In this document: positions 25,014 through 41,678 of the stretch, piece after piece
Layout of the letters: every line of letters starts with the position of its first letter
Numbering within the stretch: position 1 is the stretch's first letter
Source of the DNA: Dirofilaria immitis
Taxonomy: Eukaryota > Nematoda > Chromadorea > Rhabditida > Onchocercidae
Reading direction: 5' to 3'
Assembly (NCBI GenBank): GCA_024305405.1
Contig: JAKNDB010000068.1
Location: 8,913,501-8,977,500, forward strand
Length of the DNA stretch: 64,000 nt
Position numbers and translations under genes: made by a program
Notes under the pieces: model-generated
Database searches by the model: none
Told to the model about the DNA's origin: nothing
The model's input: only the letters and a program-made list of their open reading frames with translations

Positions 25014-25706
25014 TAATTTCGTAATGGCTGTGAACTCTTTTCTTGATACACTCATAATATCTATACCAGAAGGTCTTTGTATATATGCTTATTGCAATTC
25101 CTTATTATTAAACATATTGAAACACTAGTATTAAGAGTCTAACAACTCCGAAACATCTGATTTATAATTTTTGTTTAGAGCTAAAAGAAAATCTTACTAA
25201 AGTTTCAGGATGCTTTGATCATTATCTTCTACTTCTTGTTGCTCTGTTAATGAGATATCTTACAATAATGCAGTGTTTTTATATTTTTTATGAAAGTAAA
25301 GACTAATAAGTTTTATTTTTGAGAGAAGTTTCATACCACTCAAATAGAGATGTTTACTAATTGCATATTTCTATTAAAATTCAAGTAAATTTAAAGAAAT
25401 TGATGAAAGATATGTGTAAAGTCTGCTAACAAGTACGAGTAGGTTGCTTCATCTTGGATAGGAGGACTAGTACATATAGATAAATGGATACAGTTGGTTG
25501 TATCATTATTTTAGATATGATAATATTAAAACTTGTGCCCTGGAACTATATCTTTGTTTCATATGGAGGGTTCTCGAAGAAGAGTAAATTAAGAGTTAAT
25601 TTGCTTATCTTTGCAGCGATCTCATTCTGGCGATATAACACATGTTAATAATCTGTGGAATTTAGTAACAGCCAAGGAGGAAGTTGAGATATTTCGAAGC
25701 ATATAA
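25014..25706 (+). CDS. Two-exon coding candidate downstream of SARNP-like gene
   Basis: Exons 25515-25583 and 25617-25706 are bounded by a TTTTAG and a TTTGCAG acceptor. The second reads RSHSGDITHVNNLWNLVTAK and then EEVEIFRSI before a stop. The first joins in phase only if one A is added to the run 25528-25531; it then reads CPGTISLFHMEGSRRR. The intron would be only 33 bases, which is very short, so the join is doubtful. Function unknown; it could be the front part of the broken RING-like gene further on. Bases 25014-25514 hold nothing I can support. A minus-strand exon-like block at about 25188-25246 was seen. Confidence 0.35.
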
Positions 25707-26233
25707 GGTAGCGTAGTAATGTTGAGAGGAATTTTGCGGGAAAGTAACTTCTTCCGAAGTCTTAAATTATTTCCTGGCTTTTCTTCTGTTATAAATTATA
25801 ATTTCAGAGCATCAATTGTACGTTAATTGTTAATTGATCATCGTTCAGAAAGGAAATGACTTTGTATCCAGTATATTGTGTTCTCAAACTTTAATTTTAG
25901 GAACCTAGGTGTCAGTAATTTCTGAAATTTAATTAATAATATATGGAAATGTGTGATGCATGTATAGGAAATTCGCTTTGATTTCTGTGGTTTTAGCATG
26001 TCATAGATAGTATTCAACATGAAAAGCGAACAGTACTATCAAAATCGTGGTATACAACGAATATTGAATTACCAGAACAGCTAAATTTTAGCGATTGATA
26101 AGGAGTTCAAAAATCAGAAAAAATGCTATTAATTAAGTTTTTAAACCAATGTTGAGTCTCCAACTTTGAAGTGATTGTAATTTAGCAGTATAAATTAATG
26201 CTTTTTGGTATCCCGAAAAAATTTATTTACAGG

Positions 26234-26949
26234 AGCAGCGAGGTTTTGACAAAAATAATGGAAATATTCTTCAGAAGAGCAATGAGCAGTACATTTAAAT
26301 CAGTACTGATGTGCTTGTTCTTTATGATTTTTTTAAGCTAGGTAGGATGTCCATTTCCCATTGATTTCATAATTGAAGCTGATATTGTTTATCAGAAGTT
26401 AAAGATTTCTCATTGCTAACTTCATACACTCTGCTAGGCCAACTAGTTCGTTGAAATAAGAATTGCCCGATTCATTTTGTAGAAACAGAACAAAATTCCC
26501 CATTGAGTGTTTGTCCAATATGTTTGGATGGATTTAGCAGTGAAATTATTATTTTCTGTGCAACGAATTGAGATTATTATACTCACCGAGGTTGTTTTGC
26601 GCGTTACATAAATTATCTAAGAAACGAAATCATGAGAGAACTTAATGGATAGCCAGAAGATGGTGGATCAGGTATGTGAAATTTTCAATCTATAAAGCCT
26701 GAATAAAGAATGATATTGGCTTTGACGGCTTACCTTAAACAAATTTGCATTGTATTTGAAGAAGTATTGAAACATTAGAAATTCTTTATCGTGTGATTTA
26801 TGTAAAACATCGGGACAAAAGTTAATAAAAAGCGAAAATCGTTCAGATGATATATATATATATATATATAATTCTCTAACAGAAAGATACTTTGAAGTTG
26901 CGGAAGTTGTTGATGAGCGATCTGATAGAACCATTTATTCGGCACAATA
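26234..26949 (+). pseudogene. Broken RING-like zinc-finger gene remnant
   Basis: The block after the TTTTGTAG acceptor (about 26482) reads SPLSVCPICLDGFSSE, a RING-type C-x2-C start, then an FC, and then HRGCFARYI. Two in-frame stops lie inside it. One is a TGA sitting where a cysteine (TGT/TGC) would be expected before DYYTHRGC. The other is a TAG near 26650. A good GTATGT donor still follows at about 26672. Flanking exon-like blocks in the same direction start at 26234 (EQRGFDKNNGNILQKSNEQY) and at about 26888 (FEVAEVVDERSDRTIYSAQ). The stops are substitutions, not run-length errors, so I call it a pseudogene. It could instead be a live gene with sequence errors. Confidence 0.4.
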
Positions 26950-27229
26950 AAATAGAAATACAATATTAACGGGAAATTGATCTTGTAAAGTAGCACAGTA
27001 ACGTATATAGTAAAAAAAAAAGGGATGAGGATTACAGTCACAAGGGTAGAGCGGAGGTCACTGCGGGGTTAAGAGATATCTCCTGGGCGCCTTATATATG
27101 CAGATGTGGAGTCTGAATCATAATTTAAGAAAAATACGTACTGCATATTATACATATAAATCAATACATCAGAAAACAAACGAGTTGAATTAGTCAGTCA
27201 GAATATTGGCGAAACTTGCTTCGGACTTC

Positions 27230-27400
27230 CTGTCATCCACTATGCCGAAACTACTGAATAGACAGGATTTATTGAAGCTGATCGAACATTAATTACTTCA
27301 GATGAAGTTATTGTAAACAAAGAGAGTTTGAATTTAATTAGAAAGAACGGCAAGCAAATCTAGAATGTAGCCAATTTTCGAAATGCAGAAAGTCGAAGGT
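27230..27400 (+). pseudogene. Degenerate coding-like fragment
   Basis: One frame reads ETCFGLPVIHYAETTE, stop, GFIEADRTLITSDEVIVNKE, with a further stop near 27363. It looks like decayed protein-coding sequence, but I do not recognise it. It may belong to the RING-like remnant upstream or to a retroelement. Confidence 0.25.
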
Positions 27401-27899
27401 GATTTAATCGATCTAGGAAAAGAAGGGAAGTATTATCTAATCATTGATAATATTGTGTATTTAACTGATCCTAGTTCTATGTTAGTTTTATCATTAACAT
27501 TTTTGAATATTGTATCTCTTTTTTATGTTAAACTCTCGAACATGTAACATAGTTATTCAGTTACATCTTTACTTGTCTATGTCCTGTTTAATAAAATCAA
27601 GTCATAATTTCTTCGTTTGGAATTTCACTATTATGTTCGCTGAATATTATGGAAATGGTACGGCTGCGCATGTGAGAATTGCTAGTGTAAAAAAAAAATC
27701 ACTGCTTTTAACTCCGTATCGAAACTGACCTGGATATGTGATAAAACTAACAGTAATCCTATCCTCAGTATCATTAGACTCTACATTTGCTGTCTACTTG
27801 ACTAAGATTTATGTTTAAGCTAGTCTTTTCGATTTTAAAATAAATGTTGTTAAAACTGCCTGGAATATTCAATTGCTTGTTCAGGTATTTGCAAAACAA

Positions 27900-28832
27900 C
27901 TTGTTACAGAATCATTTCCACAAAGAAAATGCCGAGACTGTTGAATTATCAGTTTCTGGATCGTCAGAAATATAAATCAAAATATCTTACTCGATATTTC
28001 GGCCTTAAAATTGAAATATGGGATTTGTTGGCGAAAGCCGAGACATATAATTAACTGTATATAGATAGAAATGTTAAAAAACATTACATTAAAATTAAAA
28101 TTTTAAAATTTAAATAGCATGCTAAAATTATGACATCAAAAACTAAAAGGCATGCTAAATTATGACATCAAAAACTAAAAGGATAAAGATATAAAGATGT
28201 TCTCAATCAAGGTACTCGATTCACTTATTAACAAAATCAACCCATCAAGAAATGACATGCCGAAGGATATATAAGGAAGGGATTTCGGAGTCGGTTAATT
28301 AGCGAAGTTTGGCGACAACAATTCGATGATCAGTCAGGATCAGTAATTGCTTGATATTCGACGACAACTCAAATTCGATCCGACAGTCACAGTTCAATGC
28401 AGTTCGGAAATACAATTCAATAGTTCCATAATGACAGTTTGGCATCACTTGAGTATAGTTCGACGGGAATAACAGTTCGAAGGACAATTCGACGTAACAG
28501 GAATCACAAAGGCAGAGAAACAGCAGTGGTGAAACGAAAAAGAACGACCCAAAGGAAAGATACGAGATCTCACTAAACATTAAGATATTTATTCATATTT
28601 TTTGATATTTCTGCATTCGTGTTCTTTGATATTTCTGCGTTTTGCGTGTTTGATATTTGATTCAGACCCTTGTATAAGCATGATATTGTATTTATAATAT
28701 ATGGAAGAAAATTCTCTCCTTCTATTCGGAAGAATGAAATTTAAAAATTACCTCCCATTTAATTTTTTCCCATCGAGACTCGGAGTTGGTCCAAAGATGG
28801 GTTTAAGAAGGATCAGAATGGGGACAGTTACA
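27900..28832. mobile_element. Possible solo LTR or retroelement remnant
   Basis: The segment runs from a TGTTACAG near 27904 to an ACAGTTACA near 28830. It contains a TATATAAGG box-like site near 28268 and a compositionally odd block (28300-28560) full of CAGTTCG/CGACAA repeats. No reverse transcriptase, primer-binding site or clear target-site duplication was found. A 33/32-bp tandem duplication lies inside at 28127-28181. The LTR label is a guess from ends and composition. Confidence 0.25.
28127..28181. repeat. Tandem 33/32-bp duplication starting GCATGC
   Basis: Two adjacent copies, 28127-28149 continuing the first unit and 28150-28181 the second. They are identical except for one A in a run. 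The first unit is best read as 28117-28149 in span, with its GCATGC at 28127. Confidence 0.7.
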
Positions 28833-29862
28833 TTACATTTTTATATATAGGATGGTCATTCAAAAGTATCGAATGAACGAGTAGCAATTCAGTATAAACA
28901 GAAGTATTTTTGATATCTTAATTGTATATCACAAACATAGAGATCTCTTGTCAAATAGTGTGAAAGGTGTGACTTAGAGAGAAAATGAAATTGATAAAAT
29001 TTTCGTAACAGAGTTTATATTTTTAGGTTCTTAAAAAGAATAAAACTTTTTTATTCTGCTTGACAAGAATGATCGTTATCTAAGTTGATAAATGCAACAA
29101 TAATCATTGACTGTTTTTTCTTGTATAATCTATACCATGTAATAATTCTTATATAAATTGAAAATTTTTTGGAGAAATATCATTCGTTTCGAGTGTTCTG
29201 ACTATATTTTTCAAATTGCTGTTTGAAATTAAAGTTATTCTTTTTAATCGAACAATGATAGGAACATTTGAAATACAATTGATCTGAATAAAATTATTTC
29301 TTACTGCAGCACTTTTTACTATTTGTTCAAACTTATAGCTTTCCAGAATTATTTTTTCATATTAATTTCTCAAGTAGAATTTATATTTTTAAAATAGAAG
29401 AACACGTCGAGAAAATCGACTTCTCTTAGAAAACGTGGGATGAATTTTGTTCAGAAATTACTTATTTCACTGCTAGTGAAGTTGGAAGCTACAATTTTCT
29501 CGAGATGATTCGTTCGAGAACTCTTGCACCACTTTTTTTCTTTTAGTTAACTGATATTATCCGTAATGTATTTGCTACTTTCCGTATTTTTACTGGCATA
29601 CATCAGTGAATGAAGCTTATCGCATGTGAATGAATCACGCTCTTTTCATTTTGTACTTTAGTTATTGATGATGAAATAAAAATAAAATTTTAATTTTATC
29701 ACGACGTTGTTTATATGTGTTGTAGAATTTAAAAACCTGCTAGTAAGTTTTATGATCTGCTTTAATCTAAACAGCATTTATGCAAAATGTCTTCGAGAAG
29801 TGAGTTGAATAATATAAAGAAGGGAAAGGGAAGAAGAGCCGTACTTTTTTTTTTTTTTAAAC

Positions 29863-30144
29863 CTGATGAAGAAAGGAGGATACACGATTGATTTTTATTG
29901 TCTTTATGAGACCATGCCCTATTCGATCGGCTGACTTCCTGCGATAAAAGCGCAGTAAAGGATTTTAAAAAATTAAGCTATGTCCACTACATTACCTTAA
30001 AAATTTTTTCAAGGTCTCATATTCTCGCATTTTCCAGGATGGCTTGATATATATATTGCTTAAATATTCATCAAATGTTCTTGACATTTAGTACTTACAA
30101 AATAGGATATGGTGACTTCCATTCGAACCCATCACGCTCGCATT
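29863..30144 (-). CDS. Minus-strand exon pair with an RIGHG motif
   Basis: Exon 30144-30099 ends at a GTAAGT donor and reads CERDGFEWKSPYPI. Exon 29938-29863 follows a TATCGCAG acceptor in matching phase 2 and reads KSADRIGHGLIKTIKINR and then VSSFLHQ, ending at a GTTTAA donor. DRIGHG is the short signature seen in adenosine deaminase-like proteins. I did not find the other family motifs (HxH, HAGE, TSN, DDP), so the assignment is only a hint. A possible 16-base upstream exon at 30396-30381 also fits in phase. Confidence 0.35.
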
Positions 30145-31154
30145 CTTAAAAACGCTACCTTATCATTTTTAATTATTAAGCGATTTTCTAGTAATTTTCT
30201 TTCCATTTTTGTTTCCCGGTGAATGATGCGTTTCTTATTTAAGGAGCAGAAAGTAGTTCGTCTTAAACAAATATATTTTTAAAAAAATTATTGAAAATTG
30301 TTTTATTTGCTGTAGTGGTAGTTGTACAATAATTAGGACTAATATAGATGCGAGATTAATATTAAAGCTAGTTGCTGTACCGGCTTTTCGATACAACTAA
30401 ATACTCTCAGGTCATATCAGAAATTGATTTGCGAATCCTCACAAAATATGCATTATTCCTGTATTTATTTACTAAGTCCAGCTGAGTATAGTGAAGTCTT
30501 TCATTTATGATAGATAAACTTTTTCGCCATGGTTTTTTAAATTACAGAATTCAGCAATATTTTGGCATTTTCTATGGATCTCTGAAAACAAGTTCGAACG
30601 CATTTCTTGTTTTGATGTTGTAATCAATTTATTTGTTCTTTCCTTTTCATTTCGTTTATTTTTATTTTATTTTTTCTCATGGTTTCTAATCTAAAATTAT
30701 ACTTTAATGATAAAAAAATTTCAAATTTTTATCCAATTTAATTGCACTATTTGAATATTTTCGTGCTAATCACTATTTTTAATTATTCTTCACATTCAAT
30801 AAAGTTTTATGTATTGATTAAAGTCATCATTACCTTGCTCTTTCACTTCTAATCAATATAAGTCATATATTTTCACTCTATCATTATCATTCGTTCATAT
30901 TTCAGTAACTGATTAAAAATTAATTGCAAAAATCCCAAAATTATGATATTCAAATTTGCAAAAGTTCAGCGTTATATGTATATTCTCTGTGAATTATATT
31001 CATACATATATGCAAAGATTAGAGAAGGACGAATCTGAATATAAGGAAAACAAACGTCTCTTGCTCCCTCTTCTTGCCTCCTGTTGAAAAATAGCCAAGA
31101 TTGGAAGAATATTTTACTCTGCCTTCAATATTTGATTATCTCTGCCATTCCCAG

Positions 31155-31213
31155 AACACAGTTATGGCTGCGATAAAGAAGAGGGAACTATAGATTTCGA
31201 ATTTTATTTAGGA
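31155..31213 (+). CDS. Isolated internal exon candidate
   Basis: Bounded by an ATTCCCAG acceptor and a GTATGT donor. It is 59 bases long with phase-1 entry and phase-0 exit, and reads HSYGCDKEEGTIDFEFYLG. No linked exon was proven; gene identity is unknown. Confidence 0.35.
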
Positions 31214-33323
31214 GTATGTGAAAGACACTTGGGGTTGAATTGTTGAAAAAGACATCGATTATGGCAAGTAAAGGAAATTAGTTCATTAAAATTTATATAC
31301 GATTTCTATTATTTTCATTTTCGTAAGCATTTTTGTATCAATAAGTTCTTTTATCATTATCATTAATCCTCCAATTAATTCTTTGCTAATCTCTGATTTT
31401 AATTCTTTTAAATTTTTTTTCTCAGTTTAATCTTGCTACTGCATTGTCACTTACATTGATTCTTCAGGTTTAATTTCTTTTACTGACAAATATTTTGCTG
31501 TGCTTTTTTAAATTTCCGATAGCTGGGTTGCGTGAAGTTTATAAAGCATAAATTTTACTGCACTTCTTTGATAATGTCTAACTAATAACATTTTCTCATC
31601 GTCTAGATTCTTTACATAGAATTCCAGAACGGATAGTTGATCCCTCTTTTAATTTCAAAATTGCGATTTTTCAAGCCAAAGAAAGAATTGAAAAAAGGAT
31701 TCAATGATTAATAAACAGATGCTGTTTTTCTCGAGACTGGCGTAACATTAGTCCATAATATTCGCTTAGCAGAAATAACCAATCGTTTAATAGCTATCAA
31801 ATCATTTGTGAAATTCTCTTTATACCTATTAATTTTTTGACCATTAGATTTTTTTCCTTCTTTCAACGCCATGTTATCGTCATTTCTGAGACTAATGTAT
31901 ATTTGTTCTTACCAGGTAGTATACCTATATTTGTTCTTCATAGTTTTATTTATTTCATATAATTTAATGACACTCTTTAATAATGTGATATTAATAAAGA
32001 ATAATTTATAAATTTATGATGTTTTGAAATATGTATCCTCATTTCTTATTCGATATTACTTTATTATCATTTATTTGACAAGTGAAATGAATACACTCTA
32101 GCTTTTTGTTTGCTTGTTTATTTTAAAGTTAAAAATGATAGAAATGATAGTCATAAAGGAAGGAATTAAGAGAAAGAGAAGGAGAGAGAAAGAAAGAGGA
32201 AGAGAGAAGAGTTTTTTTACAACAATGATTGAAATCGATTTCCATTGCGTGAGTTGTTGCTGAAAGTTTACAAATTTGATCTGTTATTTTATTCTGTTGA
32301 AATCGTTGTGATACTCCTAATTGTATTTGGATTATATCACAAACAACAACATTAGATTAAGTTGTTGTTTTAACGGGAACAGCACGATATGTCAAATTTA
32401 TCATTTTGTTATGACCGGGCATAACTTGCTAATATTCAGTAATGCTAGGATCTGGTAAGGACCTACTAGAAATCTATGAAATCATTGCATATTGTTGGTT
32501 ACATTTATTTCTATCAGATTTTTTCTTTATCATCATGAAATCGAAATGAAATCAATTCCTCCGAATCCAACGATATATCATTCAGAAGTTTTATTTTGGA
32601 GATTCAAAAATTTCCAACATTCTGAGATTTTGCTTGAAAATTTGCTGAAAAGTAAACAAATGCTGATTGTCTCATATATCATTATCAGAGTACTGCGTTA
32701 AGAAAGTTGGAATATCATATACTATTTGCCATTATTAATAAGATGACAATTAAAATGATAATAATGAAGCATGGATGATAATATAATTGTTTTGATAATT
32801 AAGAATTACAGTTGTTGTATTGATAATAATGCTAATTATTGTAAAAATTGACACCAATTAAGAATTATTGATCGGCTAAATATGTACGTTTTTATGCAGC
32901 ATATATACAATAATAAATTGATGTCAACTATCAAACTGATTACATAAAAATGTTACATAGCGTTATATCTAAATGATAACTTTGTATGTATAGCATTACC
33001 TTAAGGAAGAAGTAGATAAACAAATATTTTTATTTTAATTCTGTTGATTATTTTATTTAAAAGACGAGAAGGCAACTTCGTCGATATGAAAGTGAAGAGT
33101 GAAGAAAGATGGGATTTTCAATTTTCATCATATCAAATGCTGAAATTCGATTGATTTAATGAGAATCGATTTCCTCATTTCTTACTTATATTGTTTTATT
33201 TTAACTTACACGACATTTTTCTTCTAATCTATCAGTTGGCATCAATCTCTGATAAGAGATTCATCTTCTTTATTTATATATGCAGCAACAGTACATTATG
33301 ATTGCCACTATAAGCATTCTGAA

Positions 33324-33891
33324 ATGTTTTCTATGCATTGTAATGTTCTGCTGACTGTTCTTATCATAAGCTGCATCTCTGTATTTTTTTATCTGGGACT
33401 ACCACATCTACTTGATCTCATTGGAAGGGTTCGAAGACCAAGAAACAGCAGTGGTGAAACGAGAGAAGAACAACTTAAAAGATATGATCCATCTCATCCA
33501 AGTGAAGTTCGGAAATGACTGGTATCTTTTCATGATTTTATATGATTTTCTCCTAATTTGAATATTTCATGTCGAATTCATTATTCTTTATTTCTTTGCT
33601 CGTCTATATTTCATTCCTCCTACTATTTTTGAATTTTTTTTTAGGAGAACGAGATGATAGGGTTTCTGATACTGGTAAAAAGTCGATTTGATAGGTTGAT
33701 GCATATTACTTTTGAAGAAGTGACGTTATTGATAGTGCAGCAGGATGATGAAAGAAAATTGTAATTTTCATTGTAAATTTCTGTAAATAGTTATTCTATT
33801 TAATTTCAGTTTAATTTGCAAGTACGACATAGAAGGAACATTCATTGGAACAGCCTTCAGGTTTTTAGGAGCTTCAAATGATTTACTCGAA
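33324..33891 (+). CDS. Small putative membrane protein, three phase-matched exons
   Basis: Exons 33324-33501, 33645-33674 and 33833-33891 join in phases 1, 1 and 0. The first has a hydrophobic stretch (LLTVLIISCISVFFYLGL) that would make one membrane segment. A basic, polar tail follows: RVRRPRNSSGETREEQLKRY. The next exons read RERDDRVSDT and EGTFIGTAFRFLGASNDLLE. No stop was located, so the 3' end is open. The first exon shares 22 identical bases (33441-33462) with the LTR-like region at 28516-28537. I do not recognise the protein; translation of the isolated first exon could be fortuitous. Confidence 0.4.
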
Positions 33892-36618
33892 GTTAAGTAT
33901 TTCGGTTTTCCATGGAAACTTTATCACAAAACATTTACTTCTAATTTATAGTTGTTGAATAAGCATGAACAAACATTTGATTATTAACACTAAAAGACTG
34001 ATAACTAACGCTGTGTTTATCACGGTTATTAATGCTTTTCATAACTAAGCCTCACTTATTTTTGTCGGAAGTATTAACGAAGATGAGGCATTGTGGAATC
34101 AATCGATGCTTAATAAACGCATCACTTTGATATCGTTGGCAGTCGTGATCATCCATAAATCTCCCTTTTATGATTTTTTGTTTCATGCCTTCACATGCTG
34201 AAATTTCCATTGGAACAATGTTTTTTTTTATCGAATGAATTAGTACAGTAGTGGTAGCGTTTGTGATTGTGATGGTGATTGTGGTAGTGGTGGTTGTGAT
34301 TACGTTGAAATCATTTTGTTCTGCACTTTTAAGCTTTTTTTTTTTTACTTGATGGCAATAACAATTATCTTTTAAACATACTACCATTGCCTTTTTCTCT
34401 TAATTATTCTGTTTGTTCGGAATATTTTAGACTATTTATTTAAAGTGGCTGAATTTTCCATAGTGAAGCTTTCAACAAAATTTGAGATTTTTGTATGTTT
34501 GGGCAAATTGTTTCATTTTTAAGGCAATGTGATTCATTGGATACTAAAGTTCTAACTTTTAGCCTTCTACATTCGCTGCTTCATTGGGAATGAGAAAGAT
34601 ATGTCTTTGCCCTTAATGATGATATAAAACAAGTTAGGATATGAGCACGACTGATTATGAGGGAAAACAACACACTGTATGCAAAATTCCAAATGACTTG
34701 TTGTCTGAAAGGTTAATTTGAAGGCAGTTAATGGAAGATAAGGGCCATTTTATGTCATGAAATAGGACGAAGCGGTAATGTAAACTGGAAATTATAAAAG
34801 AGATAGTCAATTAACAGTATAGACGAGCTAGATATAGCTGATATCCATATCACTATCAATAATTTGGAGCCGAAATATCCTCGGGGATTATTTAAAATAT
34901 AATATTTGAATATTTGCTCGAATTAAAAATTGGTAAAAATAATTGCAAAATTGTTTTTGTTTTCTATTGTCTAAGAAATACGATGCGAAGAATTTTCAAG
35001 AATTCACAGTTTATTTTCAATAAAAATTATATTCATATATTTTCTATTTATTTGTTAATTAACCCTTTCTCTCGTAAAATTCATCCTAGCTTTCTCCCAG
35101 TTATCTTAAAACGCTTCAAAATGATTTGGATTTTGTTTTATTGTTACCATTTTTTGCATATTTCATTTTAAATTCATTCATATTATGAACTTTCTTCATT
35201 CGATTTCGTTTATGGTTTTTCATAATTTCATTATGAAATAAGAAGTAAAATTTCGCAGCGATTATAGGCGAGAGTGATTTGGTTCGTCTTTCCCTTTTCG
35301 CTTGATAATGGTAATCAGTTCGATTCATTATAGTAACGGATTACAGTAACATGCATATCTTTTAAAAAATGCAAGTATTAAAACTGGTGATTTTCTAAAT
35401 CTTAAAAATTAAAAGTATACAAATTGATTTATTAAGATGCATAAAATTAGTTTTTAATACTTTAAAAAGTTTAGAACGAAAGTTCAAAAGTATTGAAGAT
35501 TTTTGATCTATAGAAAATTTGAATTTTCTAGATATATTGATAATGAACCAATAGTTGCATACTATTTTAATAGTCGGATAAATGCAAGAACCGTTTAATA
35601 GCTTGCTTTGTAAAACTAAAAATAATAAACGATGAATCAATTTGATGTTCATTTACTGTTAGATGATCAACTGTGGAGTAATTGGGTATCTTGGATGCAA
35701 AGCGAAATTGTAAGACGTATTTCTGAAACTCTCAGATGATCATTGGGAATGATTTTTGGTTACTATTGTTTTGATGACCTTTCATATCAGTGAACTTTAA
35801 CTCCCGCTATAATTGTCGTTGTGGCATATTTTCTAAATCCTTTCCTCTCCCTTCTCTCTCTCTCTCTCCCGATCTTTCTTTCTCCTCTCTCTGCATTGTC
35901 CTATACGTAACCTGAGGTAACCTCGCTTAATAGAGGTGATGCACTTCTTTGTACACATACACATGCCGAGAAAAATGGAGAAGTGTCGCAATGGTGCAGT
36001 ATCATCGCTGATGTTATCGCTTTCTCGCCCCTTAGTGAGATGTGTGGGACGCGGTGCATAGAGAAGAGAGGTCCTTGTTGTGCTGCCTGTGGTGATAGTA
36101 GTAGTGTCTTCCATGTTGGAGTATTTCCTTAGCACGGCCGACTGTCACGTCAGTCACTAATCGACGTAGAATTATCTACTTCATATTTGATTGCAAATGA
36201 TTTATCAACCAATTTATCGCTGTTACTTATTGCTCTTGACATCGCTGATTCCTTATTCTTTTCACTGTTTCTGAAAATCAAGAACGGAGGAGAGAGAGAA
36301 CTTGTTACATTCATAATTGGAAGAGAAAGCATGTTAATCCACTTATCAAAATATGCTGCATTCGAGAGAAATCCCATAGATCCGAATTCGGTCTTTGATG
36401 TTAATTCATCACATCAGATCAATCATCAAAGAATCCAATTTCTTTCCAGTTCAATTTTTCCTTCTTAATTATCTTCTCAGATTTGAAATCATCAGTTTAT
36501 TTATTATTGTTGCATGTGATTAATAACCATTTTCATTTTGCTGAAGATTATCTTAGACTGATTCCTGACCAAATTTGTTATATTTTATACGCTTTTATTC
36601 GCATTATAATCCAAAAAA
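33892..36618. other. Upstream region of the Ral gene
   Basis: AT-rich with low-complexity patches: a degenerate GTGGTG/GTGATT repeat at about 34245-34305 and a CT-rich tract at 35843-35893. A less AT-rich block at 35930-36140 might be promoter-proximal. A 100-codon minus ORF (36135-35833) covers that block but contains low-complexity Thr and Arg/Glu runs, so I do not call it a gene. Confidence 0.4.

Positions 36619-41678
<5,060 letters not shown>

Larger units (their letters stand above)
28833..33323. other. Gene-poor AT-rich region with isolated exon candidates
   Basis: Mostly non-coding AT-rich DNA with a purine-only tract at about 32157-32212. Beyond the features listed separately, one block at about 29425-29475 (+) reads KTWDEFCSEITYFTASE after a TCTTAG and stops at a GTTGGA. 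Another, after a CATAG near 31617, reads IPERIVDPSFNFKIAIFQAK and then stops. Both are protein-like but unlinked. Confidence 0.4.

Noticed and set aside
25003..25100. Minus-strand ORF overlapping the SARNP-like last exon
   Set aside because: It is antisense to a conserved exon, and two different frames are equally open, so coding is not supported.
30099..30170. tRNA-like sequence with GGGTTCGAAT on the minus strand
   Set aside because: The T-stem does not pair and there is no acceptor stem. The same bases form a well-bounded coding exon with a GTAAGT donor.
35833..36135. 100-codon minus-strand ORF
   Set aside because: It is composed of Thr and Arg/Glu low-complexity runs created by CT-rich repeats.
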